Assembly: GCF_000982955.1 (NCBI RefSeq)
Contig: NZ_KQ058859.1
Location: forward strand, 1 to 45,932
Source of the DNA: Micromonospora sp. HK10
Lineage (GTDB): Bacteria; Actinomycetota; Actinomycetes; Mycobacteriales; Micromonosporaceae
Length of the DNA: 45,932 bases
Reading direction: 5' to 3'
How positions within the stretch are numbered: position 1 is the first letter of the stretch; each line of letters opens with the position of its first letter. Shown here one piece after another: positions 31,643 through 39,383 of this stretch. The position numbers and the translations under genes were made by a program. Under the pieces are notes generated by a model that did not search any database, was not told where the DNA came from, and saw only the letters and a list, made by a program, of their open reading frames with translations.

Positions 31643-34600
31643 CGAGGACCCGCTCCATGGCCGCCCGGGAGCGGCGGCCGGTCCGCAGGTAGTCGTCCAG
31701 GAACTCGCCCGGGTCGTCCCGGCCGAGCAGGCGGACCACGCCGGCCAGCTCCACCCCGTGCCGGGGCAGTTGGTCGCCGGCCCGGCCGCGGACCAGCATC
31801 AGCGCGTTGCGTACCTGCGCGGCGAGCGTCCAGCCGGCGGCCATCGCGGCGGCGTCGTCCGGGTCGACCAGGCCGGCGTCCCGGGCGGCGGCGAGGGCGT
31901 CGAGGGTACGCGTGCCGCGCAGCTCCGGGTGCCGGCCGGCGTGCCGGAGCTGGAGCAGCTGCACCGCCCACTCGACGTCGGCGAGCGCGCCCCGGCCCAG
32001 CTTGGTGTGGGTGGCCGGGTCGGCGCCCCGGGGCAGCCGCTCGGTCTCCACCCGGGCCTTGATCCGGCGGATCTCCACCACCTGCTCGCGGGTCAGCCCG
32101 TCGGCCGGGTAGCGCACCCGGTCGGCCATCGCCTCGAACTCGGCGCCCAGGTCGGCGTCTCCGCAGACGAACCGGGCCCGCAGCAGCGCCTGCGCCTCCC
32201 ACACCTTCGACCAGCGGGCGTAGTACTGCGCGTACGCGGCGAGGCTGCGCACCAGCGGGCCCTGCCGGCCCTCCGGGCGCAGGTCGGCGTCGACGCCGAG
32301 CGGCGGGTCGGGGGCCGGTGCGGAGAGCAGCCGGCGCAGCTCCTCGGCGACGGCGTGGGCGGCGGCGCTGGCCGCGCTCTCCTCGCCGCCCGGCGGCGGG
32401 TCGTAGACGAAGAGCACGTCGGCGTCGGAGAGGTAGTTCGACTCGTACCCGCCGAGCCGGCCCATGCCGATCACGGCGAAGCGGAGGCCCGGCGGCACCG
32501 GTTGGGTGGCCCGGGCGGTGCGCAGCGCGGCGGCGAGGGTGGCGTCCGCGACGTCGGAGAGGGCGGTGCCGACCGCGCCGATGTCGGCCAGCGTCGGGAT
32601 CCGGGGGGCGCCGTCGGCGGAGCGGGGGGTGAGCGGGGCGAGCGCGCCGGCCCGGCTGAGCACGTCGGCGCAGGCCAGCCGGACCAGTTCGCGGCGGCGC
32701 AGGGCGCGGATCGCCCGGGTCGCCTCGACCGGGTCGTCGTGCCGGGCCGCCGCCGCGGTGAAGCCCTCGCAGAGCACCTCGCGGGGGCGCGGGGTCAGCT
32801 CGCTCTCCTCGGCCAGCAGGCGCAGCGCCTCCGGCTCGCGGGACAGCAGGTCGGCCGCGTACCGGGAGGAGGAGAGCACCCGGGCCAGCCGGCGGGCCAC
32901 CGGCCCGGAGTCCCGCAGCAGCCGCAGGTACCAGGGGGTGCTGCCGAGCTTGTCGGAGACCTGCCGGTAGTTGAGCAGCCCCCGGTCCGGCTCCGGCGCG
33001 TCGGCGAACTCGCTGAGCAGCACCGGCAGCAGGGTGCGCTGGATGGCCGCGGTCCGGCTCACCCCGCCGGTGAGGGCCTGCAGGTGGCGCAGCGCGCCGG
33101 CCGGGTCGGCGAAGCCGAGGATCTCCAGCCGGTGCCGGGCCGCCTCCGGGGTGAGCCGCAGCCCTTCGGCCGGCACCCGGGCCACCGACTCCAGCAGCGG
33201 CCGGTAGAGCAGCTTGGCGTGCAGTCGGCGTACCTCGGTGGCGTGGGTGACCCACTCGGCGCGGAACTCCTCGACGGCGCTGCGGCCCGGGCTGGCCTGG
33301 TAGCCGAGCGCGGCGGCCAGCCAGCGCAGCGCGGCCGGCTCGGTCGGCACGGTGTGGGTCCGGCGCAGGGCCTGAAGCTGGAGGCGGTGCTCGACGCCGC
33401 GCAGGAAGCGGTAGCCGCGCAGCAGCGCCTCGCCGTCGGCGCGACCGACGTAGCCGCCGGTGACCAGGGCGCGCAGCGCCGGAATGGTGCCGGGCGCCCG
33501 CAGCGACTCGTCGGCCCGGCCGTGCACGAGCTGGAGCAGCTGGACGGCGAACTCGATGTCGCGCAGCCCGCCGGGACCGCGCTTGATCTCGCGTTCCAGC
33601 TCCTTGGGCGGGATGTTGTCGATGATCTTTCGACGCATGGCGCGGACGTCCTCGACCGCCTCCGGGCGTTCGGCGGCGGTCCACACCAGCGGGGCGAGCT
33701 GCTCGATCCACTCCCCGGCCAGCGCCAGGTCGCCGGCCGCCGGGCGGGCCTTGAGCAGCGCCTGGAACTCCCAGGTCCGGGCCCAGCGCCGGTAGTAGGC
33801 GAGGTGGCTGGCGAGGGTACGCACCAGCGGCCCGCGGCTGCCCTCCGGCCGCAACGCGGCGTCGACCGGCCAGGCGACCAGCCCGCACACGTGGATCAGC
33901 CGGGTGGCCACCTGGGTGGCGGCGGCCAGGTCGTCGTCGGTGGCGGCGACGAAGATGACGTCCACGTCCGAGACGTAGTTGAGCTCGTGGCCGCCGCACT
34001 TGCCCATCGCCACCACGCCGAGCCGGGGGCGGGCGGTCCCCTCCGGCAGCTCGGCCACGGCGATGTCGAACGCGGCGGCCAGGGTGGCGTCCGCAAGCCG
34101 GGACAGCGCCGCCATCGTCTGCTCCAGGCCGCGCCCGCCGGTCAGGTCGGCCGCCGCGATCCGCAGCAGCGCCAGCCGGTACGCCTGCCGCAGCACCGGC
34201 ACCGGCTGCGACCCGGCGCTGAACCCGGCGGCGGCCAGGTCGAGCCGGCCGTCGGCGGCCGGGGCGAGCCCGTCCGGGTCGGTGGCCAGCACCAGCCACT
34301 GGCCCGGGTTGGCGACCAGGTGATCGCCGAGCGCCGAGGAGGCGCCGAGCACCGCGACCAGGCGCCGGCACAGCCCCGGGTCCGCGTGCAGGGCGTCGAG
34401 CAGGGGTGACCGGCCCGGTGCCGATCCGGCACTGCCCGCCGCCGGCGCGGCGGCGGCGGCCGGCGCGTTGGCGGCCGGCGCGTTGGCGGCCGGCGCGGCG
34501 GCGGGCGTACCGGCGGCCCGGCGTTCGGCCTCGACGAGGCGGTGCAGCTGGCGCAGGGCCAGATCGGGGTCGGCGGCGCGGGACAGCGCGGTGAGCAGCC

Positions 34601-34745
34601 CGGCGGCCCGCTCGTCGGCCGGCTCCTGCTCCTCGACCCGCCACAGCCCCAGCCCGTCCGGGCCGAGCAGGTCGGCGGCGCGCACCCCGGCGTCGCCCTC
34701 GGCGAAGCCGTAGCGGGCGAGCCGGCCCCTGGTCGGTCGGGTCAT
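31635..34745 (-). CDS. glnE: Bifunctional glutamine synthetase adenylyltransferase/deadenylase
   Basis: A 1036-aa enzyme that attaches AMP to, and removes it from, the Tyr of GlnA according to nitrogen status. It has two nucleotidyltransferase domains: the N-terminal (deadenylating) domain with MGKCGGHELNYVSDVDVIF near residue 245, and the C-terminal (adenylylating) domain with GMGRLGGYESNYLSDADVLF near 760; each is followed by its PII-type helical region (KRGPGGLRDIEFAVQLLQL and GRGALADVEWAVQLLQLRH). Odd: residues about 80-110 are an Ala/Pro/Asn run from a 15-bp repeat (34456-34500). ATG 34745 follows the amidotransferase stop by one base (TGAGATG), and its own stop overlaps the next gene. 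It sits a few kb from both GS genes. Confidence 0.96.
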   Translation of the reverse strand: MTRPTRGRLARYGFAEGDAGVRAADLLGPDGLGLWRVEEQEPADERAAGLLTALSRAADPDLALRQLHRLVEAERRAAGTPAAAPAANAPAANAPAAAAAPAAGSAGSAPGRSPLLDALHADPGLCRRLVAVLGASSALGDHLVANPGQWLVLATDPDGLAPAADGRLDLAAAGFSAGSQPVPVLRQAYRLALLRIAAADLTGGRGLEQTMAALSRLADATLAAAFDIAVAELPEGTARPRLGVVAMGKCGGHELNYVSDVDVIFVAATDDDLAAATQVATRLIHVCGLVAWPVDAALRPEGSRGPLVRTLASHLAYYRRWARTWEFQALLKARPAAGDLALAGEWIEQLAPLVWTAAERPEAVEDVRAMRRKIIDNIPPKELEREIKRGPGGLRDIEFAVQLLQLVHGRADESLRAPGTIPALRALVTGGYVGRADGEALLRGYRFLRGVEHRLQLQALRRTHTVPTEPAALRWLAAALGYQASPGRSAVEEFRAEWVTHATEVRRLHAKLLYRPLLESVARVPAEGLRLTPEAARHRLEILGFADPAGALRHLQALTGGVSRTAAIQRTLLPVLLSEFADAPEPDRGLLNYRQVSDKLGSTPWYLRLLRDSGPVARRLARVLSSSRYAADLLSREPEALRLLAEESELTPRPREVLCEGFTAAAARHDDPVEATRAIRALRRRELVRLACADVLSRAGALAPLTPRSADGAPRIPTLADIGAVGTALSDVADATLAAALRTARATQPVPPGLRFAVIGMGRLGGYESNYLSDADVLFVYDPPPGGEESAASAAAHAVAEELRRLLSAPAPDPPLGVDADLRPEGRQGPLVRSLAAYAQYYARWSKVWEAQALLRARFVCGDADLGAEFEAMADRVRYPADGLTREQVVEIRRIKARVETERLPRGADPATHTKLGRGALADVEWAVQLLQLRHAGRHPELRGTRTLDALAAARDAGLVDPDDAAAMAAGWTLAAQVRNALMLVRGRAGDQLPRHGVELAGVVRLLGRDDPGEFLDDYLRTGRRSRAAMERVLGA
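34456..34500. repeat. In-frame 15-bp repeat in glnE
   Basis: GCGGCCGGCGCGTTG occurs at 34456 and 34471, and a one-step variant at 34486. It encodes an Ala/Asn/Pro linker (PAANA units) between N-terminal helices of GlnE. Confidence 0.75.
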
Positions 34746-34746
34746 C

Positions 34747-35514
34747 TCAGTGCCCGAGCAGCGGCAGGCTGCGCCGGAGGCTGTCGTCGGTCAGCTCGCC
34801 GGTGGCCAGGGCGGCGAACCGGACCGCGAACGGCTGCCAGACCTCCTCCACGTCGGCCATCACCCGGTCACAGGCGGCCACCACCAGCTCCGGGTCGTAG
34901 CCCAGCTCGGCCAGGAGCGTCGAGTCGCGGGCCCAGTCGGCGATCATCGCGGTGTCGCACTCGATGTGGAACTGCAGCCCCCAGGCCCGGTCGCCGAGGC
35001 GGAACGCCTGGTGCGGGTAGCGGGTGGAGGCGGCCAGCAGGGTGGCGCCGTGCGGCAGCTCGGTGATCTCGTCGGAGTGCCACTGGAGCACGTCCGGCAT
35101 CAGCGGCACGTACCGGAAGAGGGGATCCTGCTCGGCGGCGTCGCGCCGGCCCACCACGGCCGGGCCGACCTCGGGCCCGGACGGGCTGCGCTCGACCTGG
35201 CCGGCGTGCGCGCTGGCCAGCAGCTGCCCGCCCAGACAGACGCCGAGGGTGGGAACCCGCTGGCGGACCGCCTTGCGCAGCAGGCCCTCCAGGGCGGGGA
35301 ACCAGGGCGCCCCCGGGCTGCCGTCCGGCCGCGGGTAGGCCTGCTGCTCACCGCCGAGCACCACCAGCGCGGCGTAGCCGTCCAGGTCGCCGGGGAGCTC
35401 GTCGCCGGCGTGCGGGCGCAGCACCCACAGGTCCAGGCCCCCCTCGGTGAGCCAGTCCCCCAGGCGGCGGAGGTCGTCGGTCGGGTCGTTCTCGATCACC
35501 AGCGCGGTTGCCAC
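34747..35514 (-). CDS. Class I glutamine amidotransferase (GATase1)
   Basis: A 255-aa stand-alone glutaminase-like protein. The catalytic Cys is in PTLGVCLGGQLLA and the His/Glu pair in WGLQFHIECD, all conserved, so it can release ammonia from glutamine; no synthetase domain is attached. Similar single-domain proteins are often annotated as GMP synthase-like amidotransferases and may act as gamma-glutamyl hydrolases. GTG 35514 has TAGCCT 7 nt upstream; the frame is open further but without family sequence. Its stop is one base from the glnE start. Coupling with glnE suggests a role in glutamine or gamma-glutamyl metabolism, which remains inference. It is divergent from the LD-carboxypeptidase. 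Confidence 0.86.
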   Translation of the reverse strand: MATALVIENDPTDDLRRLGDWLTEGGLDLWVLRPHAGDELPGDLDGYAALVVLGGEQQAYPRPDGSPGAPWFPALEGLLRKAVRQRVPTLGVCLGGQLLASAHAGQVERSPSGPEVGPAVVGRRDAAEQDPLFRYVPLMPDVLQWHSDEITELPHGATLLAASTRYPHQAFRLGDRAWGLQFHIECDTAMIADWARDSTLLAELGYDPELVVAACDRVMADVEEVWQPFAVRFAALATGELTDDSLRRSLPLLGH

Positions 35515-35521
35515 GGCACCG

Positions 35522-35527
35522 AGGCTA
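35522..35527 (-). promoter_or_regulatory. -10 hexamer TAGCCT of the GATase-glnE operon
   Basis: Reverse strand, 7 nt before GTG 35514. Confidence 0.55.
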
Positions 35528-35577
35528 TCCGGTACGGCCGACGCCGCCCGGTCCGGCTCGGCGCGGCGGGCGCCCAC

Positions 35578-35583
35578 TAGGCT
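35578..35583 (+). promoter_or_regulatory. -10 hexamer TAGGCT, leaderless start
   Basis: TAGGCT lies 7 nt before GTG 35591. It is 51 bp from the divergent TAGCCT. Confidence 0.58.
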
Positions 35584-35590
35584 CCGGCAG

Positions 35591-36520
35591 GTGCCCACCG
35601 ACGACTGCCTGCGCCCACCGGTCCTGCGTCCCGGTGACCCGGTGATGCTGGTGTCGCCCTCCGGCCCCACCCGGCCCGAGCGGGTGGCCCGCGGCATCGA
35701 GCTGCTGACCGGCTGGGGGTTGCGGCCGGTGCTGGCCCGCCACGCGTACGCCCGGCAGGGCTACCTGGCCGGCGGGGACGAGCTGCGCGCCGCCGACCTG
35801 AACGCCGCCTTCGCCGACCCCGAGGTGCGCGGGGTGATCTGCACCCGCGGCGGGTACGGCGCGCAGCGGGTGGTCGACCTGATCGACATGGCCGCGGTCC
35901 GCCGCGACCCCAAGGTGGTGGCCGGCTTCTCCGACATCACCGCCCTGCAGTTCGCGCTCTGGCGGGGCGCCCGGCTGGCGAGCGTGCACGGCCCCGGGGC
36001 CGCCTGGCTGGACGAACGCACCCCGCTCAGCTCGGCCGAGTCGCTGCACGCCGCGCTGATGACCACCGAACCGGTGACCGTGGCGGCGGCGCGGGACGAG
36101 GAGACGTACGCCGTGCGGGTGCCCGGCCGGGCGACCGGCCCGCTCCTCGGCGGCAACCTCTGCCTGATCACCGCGTCGATCGGCACCCCGGACATGCCGG
36201 ACCTGACCGGGGCGGTGCTGTTGATCGAGGAGGTGCAGGAGCCGCCGTACAAGGTCGACCGGATGCTCACCCACCTGCGCCGCTGCGGTGCCCTGGACGG
36301 CCTGGCCGGGGTGGCCGTGGGCCAGTTCACCGAGTGCGCCGACGGCTGGGACACCACGGTCGTCGACGTGCTCGCCGACCGGCTGGGTGATCTCGGCGTC
36401 CCGGTGCTCGGCGGCCTGCCGATCGGCCACGGCGTGGGGCAGCTCACCGTCCCCGTGGGCACCGAGGCCACCCTCGACGCCGACGCCGGCATCCTCACGG
36501 TCACTCCCGCCGTCGCCTGA
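35591..36520 (+). CDS. LD-carboxypeptidase (S66 family, muramoyltetrapeptide carboxypeptidase)
   Basis: A 309-aa Ser peptidase expected to remove the terminal D-Ala from cytosolic muropeptides during cell-wall recycling; related S66 members confer microcin C7-type self-immunity. The nucleophile Ser is in VVAGFSDITALQFAL, the Glu is in AVLLIEEVQEPPYKVDRML, and the His is in GGLPIGHGVGQLTVPVG. VMLVSPSGPTRPERVARGIELL is the family N-terminus and ICTRGGYGAQR is also conserved. No signal peptide, so it is cytoplasmic. GTG 35591 has a -10 hexamer 7 nt upstream. Its last 20 bases overlap the convergent lyase gene tail to tail. Confidence 0.92.
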   Translation: MPTDDCLRPPVLRPGDPVMLVSPSGPTRPERVARGIELLTGWGLRPVLARHAYARQGYLAGGDELRAADLNAAFADPEVRGVICTRGGYGAQRVVDLIDMAAVRRDPKVVAGFSDITALQFALWRGARLASVHGPGAAWLDERTPLSSAESLHAALMTTEPVTVAAARDEETYAVRVPGRATGPLLGGNLCLITASIGTPDMPDLTGAVLLIEEVQEPPYKVDRMLTHLRRCGALDGLAGVAVGQFTECADGWDTTVVDVLADRLGDLGVPVLGGLPIGHGVGQLTVPVGTEATLDADAGILTVTPAVA

Positions 36521-37415
36521 CCCCGGCCGGGTCGGGGGTGAGGTGGGCTGCCGCGCCGGTTTCCAGGGCGATCCAGACGCTGTGGTCGGGGGCCACGGTG
36601 AGGCCGTGCGGCTCCGAGTGGGGGGTGGGCAGGTCGTGGGCGGTGATCCGGCCGGACGCGTCGACGTGGCCGATCCGGTTGGCGCCCCACTCGGTGAACC
36701 AGCAGCCGCCGGCCGGGTCGGCCACGATGGCGTGCGGCCGGGCGGCCCGGTCCGGCAACGGGATCTCACTGATCGAGCCGTCCGGGGTGATCCGGCCGAG
36801 CTGACCGGCGGCGATCTCCACGAACCAGAGCGCCCCGTCCCCGCCGAGGGTGATGCCGACCGGCCCGGCCGCCCCGGTCGGCAGCGGATGCAGGGTCACC
36901 TGGCCGTCCACGGCCACCCGGGCGATCGCGTTCGCCTGGTTGAGGGTGAGCCAGAGCGCCCCGTCCGGGCCGGCGGCCAGCATCGACGGGAAACCCTTGG
37001 CGACCGGCAGCGGGAACGTGCTGACCGCGCCGTCGACGGTGACCCGGCCGACGGTGTCATCGCCCATCCCGGCGTACCAGAGGGCGTCGTCCGGGCCGAC
37101 CGCGAGGCCGCACGGGGCGGTCCCGGCCGGCAGCGCGACGGAGCTGGTCGCACCGTCGACGGTGATCCGGCCGAGGTGATCGTCGCCGGAGCGGGTGTAC
37201 CAGAGCGCGCCGTCCGGACCGGTGGTGATGATCAGCGGCCGGCTCTCCGCCGGGTCGTCGCGGTACGTCCGCACCGTCCCGTCGGCGTCGAGCCGGACGA
37301 CCCCGCCGGAGCCGGCCAGCGTGAGCCAGCAGGCCCCGTCCGGGCCGATGGTGATCCCGTACGGCCCGGAGCCCGCGCCGGTCAGCGGGATCTCCCGGAT
37401 ACGCGGGGACGTCAT
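36501..37415 (-). CDS. vgb: Virginiamycin B lyase (streptogramin B lyase)
   Basis: A 304-aa seven-bladed beta-propeller with repeats of the form GPDGALWxTxxxxxxIxRI. The staphylococcal enzyme linearises type B streptogramins (virginiamycin S, quinupristin) by elimination at the ester bond. The active-site region is well kept: RPHAI with H228, WFTEWGANRIG with E242, and SEPHG with E268 and H270, at nearly the numbering I remember for Vgb. ATG 37415 gives the family N-terminus and has GAAAGG upstream; an extension to 37517 looks non-family. The natural role in a soil actinomycete is presumably tolerance of neighbours' streptogramins. The tail overlaps the LD-carboxypeptidase gene by 20 bp. Confidence 0.9.
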   Translation of the reverse strand: MTSPRIREIPLTGAGSGPYGITIGPDGACWLTLAGSGGVVRLDADGTVRTYRDDPAESRPLIITTGPDGALWYTRSGDDHLGRITVDGATSSVALPAGTAPCGLAVGPDDALWYAGMGDDTVGRVTVDGAVSTFPLPVAKGFPSMLAAGPDGALWLTLNQANAIARVAVDGQVTLHPLPTGAAGPVGITLGGDGALWFVEIAAGQLGRITPDGSISEIPLPDRAARPHAIVADPAGGCWFTEWGANRIGHVDASGRITAHDLPTPHSEPHGLTVAPDHSVWIALETGAAAHLTPDPAGVRRRRE

Positions 37416-37549
37416 GGCGGGCCGCCTTTCCTCGTCGGACCGCCCACCCTGCCGGGCGGCCACCACCCTCGCAACTGCTTTGTCCGGGTTTCCGGGCCGG
37501 ATTTTCAGCGGGTTCATAGGGTCGCGATGGGGTTTCCCCAGGTTCGCCG

Positions 37550-37564
37550 GTCACTGTCGGTGAC
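37550..37564. promoter_or_regulatory. GTCAC-n5-GTGAC inverted repeat before the secreted small protein
   Basis: Perfect 5-bp arms overlapping the palindrome TGACGTCA (37561-37568). It lies about 33 bp before ATG 37597, within a 181-bp divergent gap that also holds TAGGGT (37517-37522) as a possible -10. Possible operator; no factor assigned. Confidence 0.3.
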
Positions 37565-37596
37565 GTCATCGCACCACCACGGGACAGGAGAACCGC

Positions 37597-38088
37597 ATGA
37601 TCCGCAGGCTGTCGAAGAAGCACCTGCTGGCCGGCCTGGCCACCGCCGGCGTGCTCGGCGTCGGGATCGCCGCCCCGACGGTGGCGCTCGCCGGCGACAA
37701 GAACCCCAGCCCGTCGCCGAGCGCCAGCACGAGCACCGACCGGGGCGGCGACCGTCAGCAGGAGTTCGCCGAGGCCCTCGCCAAGGAGCTGGGCGTGTCG
37801 ACCGACAAGGTCACCGCGGCGCTGGAGAAGCTGCGCGAGCAGCGCCAGGCCGACCGGCCGCAGCGGCCGTCCGCCGAGGACCGCCAGGAGCGGCTGAAGG
37901 ACCGGCAGGAGCAGCTGAAGGAGCGGCTGGACCAGGCCGTCAAGGACGGCAAGCTCACCCAGGAGCAGGCCGACGCGGTGCTGAAGGCCGTCGAGGCCGG
38001 CGTCTTCCCGGGCCCGGGCGGGGGCCACGGCCCCGGCGACCGTCCCGGCCACGGCCCCCGGGGCTGGTCCGGCACCGGCGACAAGTGA
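37597..38088 (+). CDS. Small secreted charged helical protein
   Basis: A 163-aa exported protein. Residues 1-32 are a signal peptide (basic start, hydrophobic core, TVALAGD). A short Ser/Pro linker (NPSPSPSASTSTD) follows, then two amphipathic segments: FAEALAKELGVSTDKVTAALEKLR and LDQAVKDGKLTQEQADAVLKAVEAG, separated by a highly charged Arg/Gln/Asp coiled-coil-like stretch. The end is Gly/His/Pro-rich (GPGGGHGPGDRPGHGPRG), which could bind metal weakly. Proteins with this layout are common and unnamed in actinomycetes and resemble the DUF2680/YckD type. AGGAGA precedes the ATG. No function is proposed. Confidence 0.8.
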   Translation: MIRRLSKKHLLAGLATAGVLGVGIAAPTVALAGDKNPSPSPSASTSTDRGGDRQQEFAEALAKELGVSTDKVTAALEKLREQRQADRPQRPSAEDRQERLKDRQEQLKERLDQAVKDGKLTQEQADAVLKAVEAGVFPGPGGGHGPGDRPGHGPRGWSGTGDK

Positions 38089-38091
38089 CCC

Positions 38092-38154
38092 GGGTGGCCC
38101 CGCCCCCTCCGCACCGGCCGACCTCCCTCCCGGCCGGCCCCGGCGGGGCCACCC
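38092..38154. terminator. Large bidirectional terminator
   Basis: A 13-bp perfect outer stem (38092-38104 with 38142-38154, core GGTGGCCCCGCC) encloses a second 7-bp repeat, CCGGCCG (38114-38120) with CGGCCGG (38131-38137). It lies between the convergent secreted-protein and VOC genes. Confidence 0.75.
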
Positions 38155-38161
38155 CGACCGC

Positions 38162-38533
38162 TCACCCCGCGGGCGGCGGGGTGAAGACGCCGATCCGGTT
38201 GCCCGACGGGTCGAGCAGGTGGGCGAGGGTGAGCCCGCTCGGCGCGGTCCGCAGCGGCAGCAGCACCTTGCCGCCGGCCGCCTCGGCCCGCCGGCAGCTC
38301 TCCGCCACGTCCGCCACCTCGGCGTAGAAGATCGCGTAGTTCGGCGCGGTCCCGTCGAGGCCCCGGATCGCCCCACCGATCCCCCGCTCCCCGCCGCCCG
38401 TCGTCTGCCGGTACGACCCCTGCGGGCCGCCCTGCTCCTCGAACGTCCAGCCGAACAGCTCGGCGTAGAAGCCCTGGACCTCGTCGGGGCGGTCGGAACC
38501 GATCTCGAACCAGGTCACCGGAATGCTGGACAT
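38162..38533 (-). CDS. VOC-family (glyoxalase-like) protein
   Basis: A 123-aa cytoplasmic protein with the VOC fold: the first module begins IPVTWFEIGSDRPDEVQGFYAELFGWTFEEQ, the second has YAIFYAEVADVAESCRRAEAAGGKV and ends TLAHLLDPSGNRIGVFTP. It resembles the bleomycin-resistance/glyoxalase-like group with a Phe/Trp-rich first helix (FYAELFGWTF), commonly found near WYL regulators. GAGGAGG lies about 6 nt before ATG 38533. It is 111 bp downstream of the WYL regulator on the same strand, so may be its target. Substrate unknown. Confidence 0.85.
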   Translation of the reverse strand: MSSIPVTWFEIGSDRPDEVQGFYAELFGWTFEEQGGPQGSYRQTTGGGERGIGGAIRGLDGTAPNYAIFYAEVADVAESCRRAEAAGGKVLLPLRTAPSGLTLAHLLDPSGNRIGVFTPPPAG

Positions 38534-38644
38534 GCTGCCTCCTCGTGGTCGCGCCGGCCGGTCGGCCGGCGCCGTCAGGAGTCAGCCTCCAGGGCCGCCG
38601 CGACAGCGTCCTGTCGGTGTTTCCGGCTCAACCGCTGTCGGGTT

Positions 38645-39337
38645 TCAGACCAGGCTCAGCGGACGCAGCCGGTCCCGCGGGATGTCGATGTCCTCGGGGC
38701 GCAGCTCCCGGGTGACCGGCTCGGCCAGCGGGCGCACCGAGACGATCCGGTCGGTGCGGAAGCAGCGCACCCCGTCGCGCAGCCGGCACCAGGCCACCAG
38801 GTACCAGTGGGTCGGGTTGCCCAGGTAGGCCAGCGGCTCCACGTCGCGCAGCGAGTCCGTGCCGCCCCGGTCCGCGTACCGCAGCCGCAGCACCCGCCCG
38901 GCGGCGACCGCGTCGGCGACGGCGGCCGGGACGGGACCGGCCGGCCCGCGGTCGATCAGGTGCACCCGGCCGGCGAGCCGGTGCGCCTCGGCCACGTCGG
39001 CCGGCGGCATCACCGCCACCAGCTTGCGCAGCGCCGCGCCGGCGGCCGGGGCGAACGGGGTGCCGGCGAGGCGGTGCAGCGCCACGGCCATCGCCACCGC
39101 CTCACCCGGGCTCAGGTTGACCGGCGGCAGGGTGCGCGACCGGTCGACCACGTAGCCGCCGGTGCGCCCCGGCTCGGCCCAGATCGGCACCCCGGCCTGC
39201 TGGAGCGCGGTGATGTCCCGCTCGACCGTGCGGGTGCTGACCTCGAAGCGCTGCGCCAGCCAGCGGGCGCTGCGCGGGCGGGGCGACACCGCGCGCAGCT
39301 CCTCCACCAGGGCGTAGAGACGGTCCGTCCGGTTCAC
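38645..39337 (-). CDS. YafY-type HTH and WYL-domain transcriptional regulator
   Basis: A 230-aa regulator. An N-terminal DeoR-like winged helix (NRTDRLYALVEELRAVSPRPRSARWLAQRFEVSTRTVERDITALQQAG) is followed by a WYL effector domain (about 130-215: RYADRGGTDSLRDVEPLAYLGNPTHWYLVAWCRLRDGVRCFRTDRI). WYL domains sense nucleic acid ends or small ligands. GTG 39337 is preceded by TAGCGT 7 nt upstream; the alternative GTG at 39346 overlaps that hexamer. It is the last gene but one before the VOC gene on its strand. Confidence 0.9.
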   Translation of the reverse strand: MNRTDRLYALVEELRAVSPRPRSARWLAQRFEVSTRTVERDITALQQAGVPIWAEPGRTGGYVVDRSRTLPPVNLSPGEAVAMAVALHRLAGTPFAPAAGAALRKLVAVMPPADVAEAHRLAGRVHLIDRGPAGPVPAAVADAVAAGRVLRLRYADRGGTDSLRDVEPLAYLGNPTHWYLVAWCRLRDGVRCFRTDRIVSVRPLAEPVTRELRPEDIDIPRDRLRPLSLV

Positions 39338-39344
39338 CCCCCGC

Positions 39345-39350
39345 ACGCTA
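39345..39350 (-). promoter_or_regulatory. -10 hexamer TAGCGT of the WYL regulator
   Basis: Reverse strand, 7 nt before GTG 39337; leaderless start predicted. Confidence 0.5.
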
Positions 39351-39383
39351 TGCCCGGGGTACGACAGCGCGCGGCCGGTCGAC

